Assembly: GCF_002196515.1 (NCBI RefSeq)
Contig: NZ_CP018835.1
Coordinates: 248,001 to 312,000, forward strand
Direction of reading: 5' to 3'
DNA length: 64,000 nucleotides
DNA from: Vibrio gazogenes
GTDB taxonomy: Bacteria; Pseudomonadota; Gammaproteobacteria; Enterobacterales; Vibrionaceae
The notes beneath the pieces were generated by a model, which was not told where the DNA came from, did no database searches, and saw only the letters and a program-made list of their open reading frames with translations. Both the position numbers and the translations under genes were made by a program. Shown here in pieces: positions 34,480 to 44,871 of this stretch. Within the stretch, counting starts at the first letter, position 1. Every line of letters begins with the position of its first letter.

Positions 34480-36213
34480 TTAAACTTTGAAAATCGCTAC
34501 GTCTTTCGTTAATGCAGAGGAAACCCGGCTAATATCACCATGCACACTCGCGATAGCATTGGCACTCCGAGTAATTTCATCGCTCAGCGAGTTGGACACT
34601 TCAACCTCTGAGTTCAGTTTCTGCATCATTGCGCACTGGGTATCTGACGCCTGAGAAATGCCTGAGTTAATGGTATTGATTTCACCGACGGCCTGCTCAG
34701 CCAGTTGAATTTGTTCAATCACGGCTAAAGTGCTGTTGCGGCTTAGCTCGCTACTTTTAAGAACCTGAGACATTTGTCCGACAATTTGATCTGACGAATT
34801 GGAAAACTGAATCAGAAACTGATCAATTTCGATGGTGCTGCTTCGTGTTTTCGACGCAAGTGCCCTTACTTCATCAGCGACAACAGCAAACCCCTTACCT
34901 GATTCACCGGCGCGCGCAGCCTCAATCGATGCATTTAACGCTAACAAATCCGTTTGATCGGCAATTTTCTGAATGGAACTCAAAATGCGACTGATCCCCT
35001 GCGAGACAGTCTCCATCACACCAATTGATGATGAGATTTGTGCTGTATTTTCGCCTAAGGTGATCACTGTGTTTTCAGCAATGACACCTTTTTCGACCGC
35101 TTCACCAACCTGATGACGAACTTGCTCTGCTAACGTCATTGCCAGATGTGTTTGTTGTTGGATATCCAGTGATGACTGTTGAATGTCATTGATAGCACCC
35201 GACAAACTTTCACTTTGCTGGTTATAACTGGCGACCGTCGAAACATTGCGCCCAATTTGCACATCAAGCGCTTCTCTGGCTTCATTCAACGCTTGGTTCG
35301 AGCCAGAGATATTTTTAAATAAAGCCTGTAAATTATCGATAAAGCCATTGACTGACCGAGAGATGTCACCGATTTCATCTTGGCGATTCAGATTAATTCT
35401 TTGGGTTAAGTCAGCATCACGACCAGATAGACTTTCCATGAGCTGCTTTAATTTTGATAACGGATTTAATTGCGTATTCAGGATCATTAAACTGATCACC
35501 AGCATAATCAATGCACAAAGTGACATATACTTGGTAATATCCTGATTGATTTTATCGATGATTGTATTGATATAGCCATAATCAATATATGAACGTAAAT
35601 GCCAGTTCGAACCGGCAACCGTGATCGTATCCGTTTGCTTTAACGCTAAATTGGATTTACTGGTTGAATAAATAGAATTATTCTGATCATCCAGCAACTC
35701 AAAATAAACGCCCGGTACACTATACCTGTCAATTAGCTCACCAATTAGACCTAAATTGATAGTAAAGAAGTCCACAACCCCATTTTTCTTTTTCGAAATA
35801 ATGATTTTTGCCTGACCATTTTTTGCGAAAATTTGCGTTATTTTAATCCCGTCAGGGTGGTCATGGGCTAAGTCAATATAATATTGGGACTGCGCTTTAT
35901 CTAAGCTGCCTTTGTCGCTTAACGCAGTTTTGTTAATCAGCTTGACAACTTGTTCATAACCGAGCTTTTGTTTGGTGTCGCGAATACCAATGATGCCAAA
36001 ATCAAGGCTCTCTATCACCGATATATCGCGTTCAATCGATTTTCTGATTTCACTACTAATTAAATTTACATTACTAGCCATACGACTGTCGTAAGTTTTA
36101 TTAATATAATCACCAATCACATATTTAACGCTAAAATATGCACTCATAATGGTGATAATTAATGACATCCCAAACAAGGTAATAATCTTATTTTTCAACG
36201 ACAGAGATTTCAT
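34480..36213 (-). CDS. Methyl-accepting chemotaxis protein
   Basis: 577 residues. An N-terminal membrane helix ([17 protein letters not shown]) is followed by a periplasmic sensor of about 200 residues that looks like a dCACHE-type domain ([16 protein letters not shown]). A second helix ([18 protein letters not shown]), a HAMP domain ([21 protein letters not shown]) and the signalling hairpin [34 protein letters not shown] follow. It sits between the galactan genes and galETK on the same strand, so a role in chemotaxis toward galactan products or galactose is inferred. No C-terminal CheR-docking pentapeptide is evident. Confidence 0.9.
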   Translation of the reverse strand: MKSLSLKNKIITLFGMSLIITIMSAYFSVKYVIGDYINKTYDSRMASNVNLISSEIRKSIERDISVIESLDFGIIGIRDTKQKLGYEQVVKLINKTALSDKGSLDKAQSQYYIDLAHDHPDGIKITQIFAKNGQAKIIISKKKNGVVDFFTINLGLIGELIDRYSVPGVYFELLDDQNNSIYSTSKSNLALKQTDTITVAGSNWHLRSYIDYGYINTIIDKINQDITKYMSLCALIMLVISLMILNTQLNPLSKLKQLMESLSGRDADLTQRINLNRQDEIGDISRSVNGFIDNLQALFKNISGSNQALNEAREALDVQIGRNVSTVASYNQQSESLSGAINDIQQSSLDIQQQTHLAMTLAEQVRHQVGEAVEKGVIAENTVITLGENTAQISSSIGVMETVSQGISRILSSIQKIADQTDLLALNASIEAARAGESGKGFAVVADEVRALASKTRSSTIEIDQFLIQFSNSSDQIVGQMSQVLKSSELSRNSTLAVIEQIQLAEQAVGEINTINSGISQASDTQCAMMQKLNSEVEVSNSLSDEITRSANAIASVHGDISRVSSALTKDVAIFKV

Positions 36214-36295
36214 ATATCAGTCCAGATAAAAAGGCTCTTGAAATTTGTGCGGCTAAATATGACTCACCTCAAGAGCAAATGGCAGAGGATCCCAA

Positions 36296-36327
36296 GATAG
36301 GCCAGCATGGCATACCACTGGCCTATC
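36296..36327. terminator. Hairpin downstream of the LamB-type porin gene
   Basis: Perfect 10-bp inverted repeat GATAGGCCAG / CTGGCCTATC, 29 bp beyond the porin stop. No U-run, so it may protect the mRNA 3' end or pause transcription before the chemoreceptor gene. Confidence 0.5.
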
Positions 36328-36355
36328 GATAGGATTAATTCACAATGTTAATCAA

Positions 36356-37630
36356 TTACCACCAAGCCTCGATTTGTACACCGTAGTTGAAGGTGTTGTT
36401 ACTGTTGTTGTTGTCAAAATGTTTTCCTTCATTATCTTTCAAATAAGTCACATAGAAGCGAATTTCGGGACGAGCGAAGAAAGATTCACCGGCAGAGATG
36501 GCATGGGCAAGCGTGAATTTTGTACCGCTAGAGTTCTCTTCAGAACCTAAGTGATCCGTTTTGTCTTGGTCAAAGTAACCGACTTCTAACATGGTTTTGT
36601 TGTATGGCGACCAGATATAGGTCGGACGCGCAACAAATGAGAACAACGTTTCCTTACCAAGCCCGTCATCATGATCTTTCACGTGACCGTAAGTAAGGAC
36701 ATGATCGATCACGACATTTTTGCTTAAGTTCACATCACCGGTACTGATGAAACGAAAGCCTTTTGCTTGACTCGTATCACCATGCCAGATGTCATACCAT
36801 CCGCCGCCTTGTGAGATAGCATTTTGTGCCAGTCCTTTGTCCATGTATTGCAAGACAAACTTGTTATAACCCAATGAAAAGTTTTGACTCAGTTCAGCAG
36901 TTAACATCAAACCGTTGTCGAAATTTTCCGTCAACTCTTTTTGTTTATCGGTTGGATTCACAATCGCGTAGTCAACACCGAACTCCGTCCACGCGCCTTC
37001 CCACGGGCTAAACCCTGCGTAGCGTAAATCTAAGTAGTAGGTATTCAGATCACCGTAACTGGTTTTATTACCACCATTCCACGTAGCCAGCTCATTATCA
37101 GCACGGATGACCGCGGCTGACACTGCACCAGTATCTAACTTGATATTTTCAATACCGGCACCATAACCGGAAACATTCCAGTATTTGGTATCGATAATAT
37201 GGATATCATGACGTTGATAAAAACGTTTTCCCGCCCAGATAACAGCATCCGGTAGTGATGGAATATAGCCCTTCGCCTGAATGTTTAACTGTTTAATTCC
37301 AAATTTGGTCTTGCTCTCATCGTCATTTTCCGTATTTTCCGTCTCAAGATTTCCGTTTGATGACATCTCAACCATACTTTGAAAATACATTGACCGGCCG
37401 TCTTGATTAAATAATTCTTGCCCTAAACCAATTTCGGAATAGGTATCAAACTCATTCCCCAAGCGGCCTAATTTCGATTTGTTAAACTCATCGCCACCTT
37501 TCGTCCCCCCCCCATCAGAATTCGCGCCGATACCAGCCCGAACATAACCACTAAAATCAACTGCGAAAGCTTGAGTGGCAGATAAAGCGCTTAAAATAGC
37601 GACTGTCAATATTGCTTTTTTCATTTGCAT
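36356..37630 (-). CDS. LamB-type carbohydrate porin
   Basis: 424 residues with a signal peptide (ALSATQAFA) and maltoporin features: VDFSGYVRAGIGANSDGG at the start, GKRFYQRHDIHIIDTKYWNVSGYGAGIE, and a C-terminal aromatic end (YGVQIEAWW). An outer-membrane 18-stranded trimeric porin for oligosaccharides. It lies between the GH42 gene and the chemoreceptor gene in the galactan operon, so beta-1,4-galacto-oligosaccharides are the likely cargo rather than maltodextrins. Confidence 0.92.
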   Translation of the reverse strand: MQMKKAILTVAILSALSATQAFAVDFSGYVRAGIGANSDGGGTKGGDEFNKSKLGRLGNEFDTYSEIGLGQELFNQDGRSMYFQSMVEMSSNGNLETENTENDDESKTKFGIKQLNIQAKGYIPSLPDAVIWAGKRFYQRHDIHIIDTKYWNVSGYGAGIENIKLDTGAVSAAVIRADNELATWNGGNKTSYGDLNTYYLDLRYAGFSPWEGAWTEFGVDYAIVNPTDKQKELTENFDNGLMLTAELSQNFSLGYNKFVLQYMDKGLAQNAISQGGGWYDIWHGDTSQAKGFRFISTGDVNLSKNVVIDHVLTYGHVKDHDDGLGKETLFSFVARPTYIWSPYNKTMLEVGYFDQDKTDHLGSEENSSGTKFTLAHAISAGESFFARPEIRFYVTYLKDNEGKHFDNNNSNNTFNYGVQIEAWW

Positions 37631-37771
37631 TTCCTTTTGTTTTATTTTTGAGTTATTGGATGGGTAAATATCGCCATGCCATTAATTCAGGCAATACTGA
37701 CCCGTGAGATGAATCTCATCTCATTTTTAAATCGGGTGATTGATATCCGCCTAAATCATTAGGCGGAATCA

Positions 37772-39838
37772 TTATTTATTATTTTCGATAACGATGACTT
37801 GATAAGGTTGAATCAATATATTCTCCTGAACTGCATCACCTGTATTGACATTCATCCATTCCCCGTGTGGCACATTCACAGTTTGCTGTTCATTCATAAA
37901 GTTCATCATAAATAAATAGCGCGACTGTTCATCTTCACGCGTTGTCACTGACACACCGTAAGGAATATTATCAATGGGCTTGCGAATATCATGTAAATGC
38001 GCAAGTGCGGTATAGAATAACTGGTTGAATTCTGTCTCGGTACGTGCCGCAATATAATAAGCACAACCTTTACCGAGTTGATTCTTCGTGATAGCCGGGC
38101 AACCCTCGAATAAGTCCTCGCGGTAATAAGCCAAAGCTTCTGCCGTTTCTAAATGAATATGCTCCATTAAGTGCTTGGCCTGAAATTCACCAGTGAAACC
38201 AAGACCGGAATGCGCTTCCATCGCAAATAAAACGCGCTCATCGTCGTAAAGTGAGTCAATCTCTTCGGCCCAGATACCGAATGTGCGCCGCAGCGGGCTC
38301 CCTTCTCCACCGGGAAAACCGCCCAAGAAGCACAGATCATTGTGATCAACGATGCCACTCCAGTACGTTGCAACTAAAGTACCGCCCTGCTCAACAAACG
38401 CTTCCAGACGTTCAGCAACACCCGGTTTGATGAGGTACAGCATCGGCGCAACAATGACTTTGTAAGGCGTAAAGTCACAGAGCTGTTCAATGATGTCGCA
38501 ACTGATTCCTTGCTGCCAAAAACCCCGGTAATGATCACACACCGTTTGTTCATAGTTCAGGCCTTCATTGCGAGGGCCTGAAGCATCATCCATTGCCCAA
38601 CGGCTTTCCCAATCAAAAACAATGGCGACTTCCGCCTGCGTGCCCGTTCCCGCGACAGCATTGATCTGTTGCAGATACTCACCGACAGCGGTCACTTCCC
38701 GGCCGGTACGTGTATTGGCATGACCCACATGATCAATCACGGCACCATGAAACTTCTCAACAGAACCACGGCTTTTTCGCCACTGAAAATACTGAACAGA
38801 ATCAGAGCCATGTGCCACAGCTTGTAATGAAGACAGCAAATGAACACCGTCTTTCTTGAGCTTAGTAATCGGCTGCCAGTTGGTTTGACTTGGGGTGGAT
38901 TCCATCAGTAAAAACGGCTGATTTTTCAGGGTGCGCATCAAATCATGGTACATCCCGATATAGCAAGCGAGTTCAACCTCATCGGGGTCACGGTGCCATA
39001 GCGGATAACTGTCCCAAGAAACGACATCAATTGACTTCGCCAGCGCCCAATAGTTGTAATCGTAAAAATACTCCATAAAGTTTGCCGTGGTCGGTAGATC
39101 AGGATTGATCGACTTCAGCGGTGCAATCTCATGCTCACAGAAATTGGCGACCCGATCGGTACAGAACCGTTTCCAATCCAGTTTCAGTGCGTGCACGGAG
39201 TTCTCTCCAATCGGAGATGGCGACTCAATTTGTTCCCAACTGGTATAGGTATGACTCCAGAAAGCGCTCCACCACAGCTTATTCAGATTATGTAGCGAGC
39301 CGTACTTGTTTTTCAGCCATTGCCGAAACTCAGCCTGGCAGTAATGACAGTGACAATCGCCACCATATTCATTGGAAACGTGCCAGCCGATCACCGCAGG
39401 ATGGTGGCTGTAACGCTCTGCCAATTTGGTATTGATGATCGCCACCTTTTCGCGATAATTTGGCGAACTGTAACAATGGTTATGCCGCTCTCCATGCAAC
39501 TGTTTCACCCGTGCACTGTTGACCCGAAGCACATCAGGGTATCGCGCTGACAACCAAGCAGGACGAGCGCCACTTGGTGTAGCAAGAAATACAGAAATAC
39601 CATTGTCTGCCAAAGTATCAAGGACGTTATCCAGCCATTCAAACTGAAACTCCCCTTCAACCGGTTCAAGCGCAGACCAACTGAATATACCGACAGACAT
39701 CACGTTACATTGTGTCTGCTTCATCAGTTCAATGTCTTTGGCTAAAATATCCGGTCTGTCGAGCCACTGCTCGGGGTTGTAATCTGCCCCATGGAGCAAA
39801 CCTTTTATCTTGGGAATAATATGTTTTTTATAATTCAT
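37772..39838 (-). CDS. ganA: GH42 beta-galactosidase
   Basis: 688 residues, the normal GH42 length. Acid/base Glu157 is in GWHVSNEYGGD; nucleophile Glu313 is in LLMESTPSQTNW. The four zinc cysteines of this family are at 122, 162, 164 and 167 (CHCHYC). The trimerisation and beta-domains follow. No signal peptide, so it acts in the cytosol on imported galacto-oligosaccharides to release galactose. Its start abuts the stop of the GH53 gene, and the arrangement matches Bacillus ganA-ganB in reverse order. Confidence 0.95.
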   Translation of the reverse strand: MNYKKHIIPKIKGLLHGADYNPEQWLDRPDILAKDIELMKQTQCNVMSVGIFSWSALEPVEGEFQFEWLDNVLDTLADNGISVFLATPSGARPAWLSARYPDVLRVNSARVKQLHGERHNHCYSSPNYREKVAIINTKLAERYSHHPAVIGWHVSNEYGGDCHCHYCQAEFRQWLKNKYGSLHNLNKLWWSAFWSHTYTSWEQIESPSPIGENSVHALKLDWKRFCTDRVANFCEHEIAPLKSINPDLPTTANFMEYFYDYNYWALAKSIDVVSWDSYPLWHRDPDEVELACYIGMYHDLMRTLKNQPFLLMESTPSQTNWQPITKLKKDGVHLLSSLQAVAHGSDSVQYFQWRKSRGSVEKFHGAVIDHVGHANTRTGREVTAVGEYLQQINAVAGTGTQAEVAIVFDWESRWAMDDASGPRNEGLNYEQTVCDHYRGFWQQGISCDIIEQLCDFTPYKVIVAPMLYLIKPGVAERLEAFVEQGGTLVATYWSGIVDHNDLCFLGGFPGGEGSPLRRTFGIWAEEIDSLYDDERVLFAMEAHSGLGFTGEFQAKHLMEHIHLETAEALAYYREDLFEGCPAITKNQLGKGCAYYIAARTETEFNQLFYTALAHLHDIRKPIDNIPYGVSVTTREDEQSRYLFMMNFMNEQQTVNVPHGEWMNVNTGDAVQENILIQPYQVIVIENNK

Positions 39839-41070
39839 TATTGACCTTTAAATACTTTCAATGACGGTAAGGCATGACCTTCAAAATCAAACAGCGTCTG
39901 GTTTTCCCATGAGTTCCCCATGTCCCCTTTGTCGCCACTATATTTCATGCCAGCTTTCGTTGACCAAGTTGCACCCTTAATCGGTAACCATGCCGGCTCC
40001 CAGTAATAGATTCCTAAGCCTTGTTCATTTGGCAGTTCATTCAACATCGTCATGATGTCAGCCAAGTATTGCGCCTGACCGTTGACAGAAACGCTATATC
40101 CTTCAATCGGACCTGAACCGGCGTAGCTGTTACTGAGTGAGTCCCCATTCTCAGTGGTAAAAGGAAAAGCCGTTTCCACCAATACGATAGGCTTGTGATA
40201 ACGACGAATCACATCATTCATATTGGCTTTGACTTTATCGATGGGGCCATGCCACCACGGGTAGTAGGACATACCAATCACATCAAAATCGACGTCGCGT
40301 TTGGTGATTTCATCAAACCACCAGCGGAACAGGCCATTGTCCCCCGCTTCTGCAAGATGCAACATGATTTTGATGTCTTTACCACTGTCGTTATCATGCA
40401 CGGCTTGAATGCCGGATTTCAGGAGACGAGACAGGCGATCGAACTCTTTGCCATCTTGTCCCCAACTCTTTCCATCAGGCCACAGCATTCCGCTATTCAG
40501 CTCGTTACCGACCTGAACCATGTCTGGCACAACACCTTTCGCGTGGAGTGCTTTCATCACATATGCGGTGTAGTCGTAGACTTTCTCAGTCAGATGCTCA
40601 AATGTCAGTTGCTGCCATGCTTTGGGTTTTTGCTGCTTCTTCGGATCCGCCCAGAAATCGCTGTAATGAATATCAAGCAGGAATGACATACCGTTTTCCT
40701 GTGCGCGTTGACCAAGCTCGATGGCACGCGCTAACGTATTATTCCCGCCACCGAACACTTCACCACTGGCAGACATGGGATCAACCCATAAACGTGCGCG
40801 GATCGAATTCACCCCATTCTCTTTTAATATTTTAACCAGATCTTCTTGATGACCATTTTGGTAATATTTCCCGCCTAACTTTTCTATTTCAGGCAACATA
40901 GAAATATCCATACCACGGATAAAATCAGCTCTCAGGTGTGGCGCAGTGATCACCTCATCTTTCGAGTTGGTATTCATATCTGCACGATGATTGACTGATG
41001 AATTCACGGATTGACAGCCAGCCAGAGCCACTGCCGCACTAATGAGTGCAACCTTTAATTTTCTATTCAT
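39838..41070 (-). CDS. ganB: GH53 endo-beta-1,4-galactanase, lipoprotein
   Basis: 410 residues with a lipobox LAGC (Cys19), followed by Gln-Ser, so outer-membrane sorting is possible. GH53 motifs: FIRGMDISMLPEIEKLGG, SIRARLWVDP, and acid/base Glu190 in VQVGNELNSGMLW. The nucleophile Glu299 lies in IVLVETAFPF, and IYYWEPAWLP is near the end. It cleaves internal beta-1,4-galactosyl bonds of pectic galactan or type I arabinogalactan at the cell surface or in the periplasm. A second, soluble GH53 is encoded at 47366. Confidence 0.94.
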   Translation of the reverse strand: MNRKLKVALISAAVALAGCQSVNSSVNHRADMNTNSKDEVITAPHLRADFIRGMDISMLPEIEKLGGKYYQNGHQEDLVKILKENGVNSIRARLWVDPMSASGEVFGGGNNTLARAIELGQRAQENGMSFLLDIHYSDFWADPKKQQKPKAWQQLTFEHLTEKVYDYTAYVMKALHAKGVVPDMVQVGNELNSGMLWPDGKSWGQDGKEFDRLSRLLKSGIQAVHDNDSGKDIKIMLHLAEAGDNGLFRWWFDEITKRDVDFDVIGMSYYPWWHGPIDKVKANMNDVIRRYHKPIVLVETAFPFTTENGDSLSNSYAGSGPIEGYSVSVNGQAQYLADIMTMLNELPNEQGLGIYYWEPAWLPIKGATWSTKAGMKYSGDKGDMGNSWENQTLFDFEGHALPSLKVFKGQ

Positions 41071-41086
41071 ATCTTTCTCTCTCGTA

Positions 41087-41950
41087 TTAGCCTTTCGTAC
41101 TACCTGCTGTTAAGCCAGATACAAAGTATTTCTGTAGCGATAGATAAAGCAGCGCGACCGGTATTGAAATCAGCACAGCACCTGCGGCATATGTGGTATA
41201 ACTCGCGCCCATTTTTTCCACGACCAAATTATATAAACCGATCGGCAAGGTATAATTTTCAGGCGTTCTTAAAATCGTGGTTGCGAGAATGAAATCACCT
41301 AATGGCCCGGTGAAAGAGAACAATGCGACAACGGCAATAATCGGTTTTGAAATGGGTAATATAATTTCCAGAAAAATACGAATATTACTGGCGCCATCCA
41401 TTTTGGCCGATTCATCCAGATCCTTCGGTATAGCGTCTAAGTAACCTTTCATTAAATACGTATTCATCGGGATCATACCGCCGACATAAACCAGTACTAA
41501 TGCAAGATGGCTATTAATCAAACCCAACATCTGTGCCAGAACAAATATCGCAATCAAGGCGGAGAATTGTGGGATCATCTGCAACAGAAGAAACAACATC
41601 AAACCGTTTTTTCTGCCCTTAAAGCGAAACCGTGAGAATGCATAGGACGTACATGACACACAGATCAGCGTGAGAGCCATCGTCAAAAAGCTGATTTTCA
41701 AACTATTCCAAAACCAAGTCAGATAGGCGACTTTGTCATTCGCAAACAACGTTGCATAGTGACTCAACGTCGGGTTATCGGGAAAAATGGATTCTCCCAT
41801 GATGCTGTTGCCCGGATAGAATGATGCGCCGACCGTCCACACCAATGGGTAAATAATGATCACGGATACCAAGAGGATCAGACCGTAACTCAAAGTCAGT
41901 CGAATGCGATTATTACGTTTAATACTCATATTATTGCGTTTAATACTCAT
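41087..41950 (-). CDS. ganQ: Sugar ABC transporter permease (MalG type)
   Basis: 287 residues, six membrane segments, with the MalG-type EAA loop YLDAIPKDLDESAKMDGASNIRIFLEIILPISKP that contacts the ATPase. Pairs with the upstream MalF-like permease to import galacto-oligosaccharides. The first 14 residues are a tandem repeat (MSIKRNN twice) caused by a 21-bp duplication at 41909-41950 that also duplicates the start codon. The outer ATG is favoured because only it follows a purine-rich GGCGAGAT. Confidence 0.93.
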   Translation of the reverse strand: MSIKRNNMSIKRNNRIRLTLSYGLILLVSVIIIYPLVWTVGASFYPGNSIMGESIFPDNPTLSHYATLFANDKVAYLTWFWNSLKISFLTMALTLICVSCTSYAFSRFRFKGRKNGLMLFLLLQMIPQFSALIAIFVLAQMLGLINSHLALVLVYVGGMIPMNTYLMKGYLDAIPKDLDESAKMDGASNIRIFLEIILPISKPIIAVVALFSFTGPLGDFILATTILRTPENYTLPIGLYNLVVEKMGASYTTYAAGAVLISIPVALLYLSLQKYFVSGLTAGSTKG

Positions 41951-41954
41951 ATTG

Positions 41955-43262
41955 TTATCTCGCCTCTTCTTTGAATGATTTGGTCATCCGGAATTGCCAC
42001 AGCGCAATACCGACTACGAAAATCGATAGTAACAAGGTGATTGCCGATGCGACCCCGTATTGCGATGAAGACATCGTCAATTTATAAATCCATGACACCA
42101 AGATATCGGTACCGCCCGCGTTACTCCCAATGACAGCAGGACCACCATTGTTAAAGAGATAAATAATATTGAAGTTATTGAAGTTAAACGTATATTGTGT
42201 GATCAGAATCGGTGCAATGGAATACAGTACCAGCGGTAATGTGATCGTTCTTAACTGTTGAAATTTACTCGCACCGTCCATCGTCGCGGCTTCATAGAGA
42301 TCACCGGGAATCGCCTGTAAAACACCGGTTGTCATGGCAAAGACAAACGGGAAGCCAAGCCAGGTCTGAATCATGATCAGCGCAATTTTGGTCCAGAACG
42401 GGTCCGTCAGCCAAGCTCTCGCCTCAATGCCGAAGAAGTCGAGAATGACGTTGTTAATCACGCCAAAGCTATCGTTAAACATCCCGGTAAAAATAAGAAT
42501 GGTCACAAAACCGGGTACCGCCCAAGGCAGAATAAAAATAGTCCGGATCAATGGCTTAAATTTAAGGTCTTTCTGATTTACCAGTATTGCCAACAGAACC
42601 CCGACGGTACATTGCAGCGTTGATGCAACAAGTGTCCAGACGACCGTCCACTGCAATACATCAATAAAGGTGTTGCGCCACAAATTGATTTGGAAAATGT
42701 TGAAGAAGTTCTTTAACCCAATCCAGTCAACCAGCTTCGCAGGCGGTGAGTTGTACAAGTTATAGTTGGTAAAACCAATGGCAAAACCAAAGATAATCGG
42801 GAACACCACCACAAAGACTAAGAGGATAAAACCGGGGCTGATCATCAGATAAGGAAAGCCGGCATTAATAACATTGCGGTACTGAACTCGTAATGAGTTC
42901 AACGGGCGGCCTTCATCAAACAACTTACCGTTTTTATAAGCGTCATTGATACTCAGGACATACACCACCAAACCAAATACCACCACAAGTGCAGCGATAA
43001 TCCCGTGTGCGAGCAGGAAAACTGAGTTGTCTTCAGGGAGATTTTCACCCAGCGTGACCAGCCCCCACATGCCGTGGGAAATAAAATCACGCGTGACGGC
43101 ATAAAAACTCGTGAGCAAGATGAAAAACATCATGCCTTTGACAAACTGGCGGTTATAGAATTGGCCAAAGCCAGGTATTAACGCAAGTAAGGAAGCCGTC
43201 AGTCGGTGGGATCGATATCGTCCCGAGTCATGCTTAAAACGTTCACTCATGTCAGGTATCAC
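41955..43262 (-). CDS. ganP: Sugar ABC transporter permease (MalF type)
   Basis: 435 residues. N-terminal membrane segments (LTASLLALIPGFGQFYNRQ, with the TM2-like fold typical of GanP) are followed by a MalF-type domain with the EAA loop LQAIPGDLYEAATMDGASKFQQLRTITLPLV. It forms the channel with the MalG-type subunit, whose gene starts four bases after this stop. The long gap to the binding-protein gene contains a hairpin and short repeats. Confidence 0.93.
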   Translation of the reverse strand: MIPDMSERFKHDSGRYRSHRLTASLLALIPGFGQFYNRQFVKGMMFFILLTSFYAVTRDFISHGMWGLVTLGENLPEDNSVFLLAHGIIAALVVVFGLVVYVLSINDAYKNGKLFDEGRPLNSLRVQYRNVINAGFPYLMISPGFILLVFVVVFPIIFGFAIGFTNYNLYNSPPAKLVDWIGLKNFFNIFQINLWRNTFIDVLQWTVVWTLVASTLQCTVGVLLAILVNQKDLKFKPLIRTIFILPWAVPGFVTILIFTGMFNDSFGVINNVILDFFGIEARAWLTDPFWTKIALIMIQTWLGFPFVFAMTTGVLQAIPGDLYEAATMDGASKFQQLRTITLPLVLYSIAPILITQYTFNFNNFNIIYLFNNGGPAVIGSNAGGTDILVSWIYKLTMSSSQYGVASAITLLLSIFVVGIALWQFRMTKSFKEEAR

Positions 43263-43417
43263 TTACAAACTCCATTTCAGAAAACATCTGAGGAAAACTT
43301 CTGGCGTCTGTCAGCCCAAGCCAAAACGGGCACATAGGGCTAACAACTGCTTCCGCCAGAACAATATTCATAGAACAATATTCATAAAACGATATTTACC
43401 AGAACAATATCTTTCAA
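43263..43417. other. ganS-ganP intergenic hairpin and short tandem repeats
   Basis: Two exact copies of AGAACAATATTCAT (43358 and 43372), followed by two degenerate copies to 43415. Flanking sequences CTGGCG (near 43311) and CGCCAG (near 43353), with AGCCC/GGGCT inside, can form a branched stem. A structure after the binding-protein gene would protect its mRNA, as in malE-malF of E. coli. Confidence 0.55.
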
Positions 43418-44653
43418 TTATTGCCCCATCATTGCGTGGTTCGCTTCAATTTGCATTTGGATGCTTTCTACCGCAGAGTCGAGAGCACTTTTCGGATCTT
43501 GTTTATTGGTCGCAATCAACTGTAATGCGCTGTTTGCAGGTCCCCAGACTTCATTCATTTCTGGAATGGAAGGCATGGAGGTCGCATGAATGGACTGAAT
43601 CGCAACTGCATTTGCACCCGGGTCATTTTTGATGATCGGATCGTCCACTAATTTTTTCACAGCAGGTACTTCACCTGTCAGCTCAAAGCGGCGTTTGGCA
43701 TTCTTATAATTATTGATGAACGTAATAAACTCTTGCGCGAGTGGTTTATTTTTCGAGAAGGTGGAGATACTGTAACTCTTCACGCCCATAAATGATCCCA
43801 TTGGCTGACCAGATGGCAATTTTGGAAGTGGTGCGACACCATAATTGATACCCGCTTCTTTATAGGGCTGAAGTGACCAAGGGCCAGTCTCAACAATGGC
43901 AGCTTTACCTGACGTAAATAATGAATCGATTGCATTCAGACCATTATTACCAATAATGCCGGTCGGAAATACTTTAGACTGATAGAATTTCTGAATGAAT
44001 TTCGCACCTTCTATCGCTCCGGGAGTGTTCAGTAATATTTTATTAGGATCGTAAGAGCCGTCGGCTTTTTTCCCGAAAATATCGCCACCCATTCCGTGTA
44101 AAATGCCATAGGTGTAATAAAGCTCATCCCATTTAGCCAATAAACCGTATTTATTTTCCTTACGAAACTTCTTCGACAACTCAAATATTTCATCCATCGT
44201 ATCAGGGAGCTTCGAAATAAGATCTTTGTTGTACACCATAAATACGGTTTCAACCGACTTTGGCAAGCCGTAGAGCACACCATTGTATGTCAATGCATCA
44301 ATCGAAGATTGCGTAAATGTATCGGTAACCGCTTTATCAACCTGAACCGGAGCAAGCAGACCTTGAATCACCGCCCCGCCAATCTGATCATGGGGAATCA
44401 AGACAACATCAGGACCGGTGCCCGCCGGACCGTCCATACGCAGAGATTCGATCTGACCACCGTATGGCATTTCAAGCACTTTCACGTTTACATCGTGTTG
44501 TTTTTCAAATGCTGCAACCGCGTCTTCATTACCAAAAGACTTTTGAATGTCTTCCCAGACTAATAAAGATTGCTGCGCCAGCACCATTGGCGAACAAAAT
44601 AAAGCGGTCACTGCGAGAGCAGCTATTTTTTTACTAAATTTATTATTATCCAT
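43418..44653 (-). CDS. ganS: Sugar-binding protein of the galactan ABC importer (MalE type)
   Basis: 411 residues with a signal peptide (TALFCSPMVLAQ) and the family-1 solute-binding fold: LLVWEDIQKSFGNEDAVAAFEKQ, GTGPDVVLIPHDQIGG, and AIVETGPWSLQPYKEAGINYGVAPLP. It binds oligosaccharides in the periplasm and hands them to the two permeases encoded downstream. First gene of the long leftward operon; a CRP-like site and an AT-rich palindromic motif lie in the divergent promoter region. Confidence 0.93.
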   Translation of the reverse strand: MDNNKFSKKIAALAVTALFCSPMVLAQQSLLVWEDIQKSFGNEDAVAAFEKQHDVNVKVLEMPYGGQIESLRMDGPAGTGPDVVLIPHDQIGGAVIQGLLAPVQVDKAVTDTFTQSSIDALTYNGVLYGLPKSVETVFMVYNKDLISKLPDTMDEIFELSKKFRKENKYGLLAKWDELYYTYGILHGMGGDIFGKKADGSYDPNKILLNTPGAIEGAKFIQKFYQSKVFPTGIIGNNGLNAIDSLFTSGKAAIVETGPWSLQPYKEAGINYGVAPLPKLPSGQPMGSFMGVKSYSISTFSKNKPLAQEFITFINNYKNAKRRFELTGEVPAVKKLVDDPIIKNDPGANAVAIQSIHATSMPSIPEMNEVWGPANSALQLIATNKQDPKSALDSAVESIQMQIEANHAMMGQ

Positions 44654-44745
44654 AAAATTTCACGCCTTTGTTTTTGGTAAAAAATAAAATTTATGGTGCA
44701 AATATGCTCCTTTGTGTTATTTTTTCCATAGACGCAATCCATTGA

Positions 44746-44760
44746 CGTGATATAAGTCAC
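44746..44760. promoter_or_regulatory. Probable CRP (cAMP receptor protein) site
   Basis: CGTGATATAAGTCAC matches the GTGA-N6-TCAC core of the CRP consensus. It lies 93 bp from ganS and 112 bp from the divergent ATPase gene, suitable for activating both when preferred sugars are absent. Confidence 0.6.
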
Positions 44761-44799
44761 TTTTACTAACAGTTATTGTGATAAAACGAGCAATTAAAA

Positions 44800-44811
44800 A
44801 TAAAATTTACT
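44800..44811. promoter_or_regulatory. Candidate operator of the galactan repressor
   Basis: ATAAAATTTACT matches 10 of 12 positions of AGTAAATTTACT, the centre of the palindrome before the second GH53 gene. It lies in the ganS/ATPase divergent region. The assignment rests only on this shared motif. Confidence 0.4.
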
Positions 44812-44871
44812 AAATAAAAGACGAATTAGATCACACACTTTTTATTTATTACCAGTTATGAGGAACTTAAA

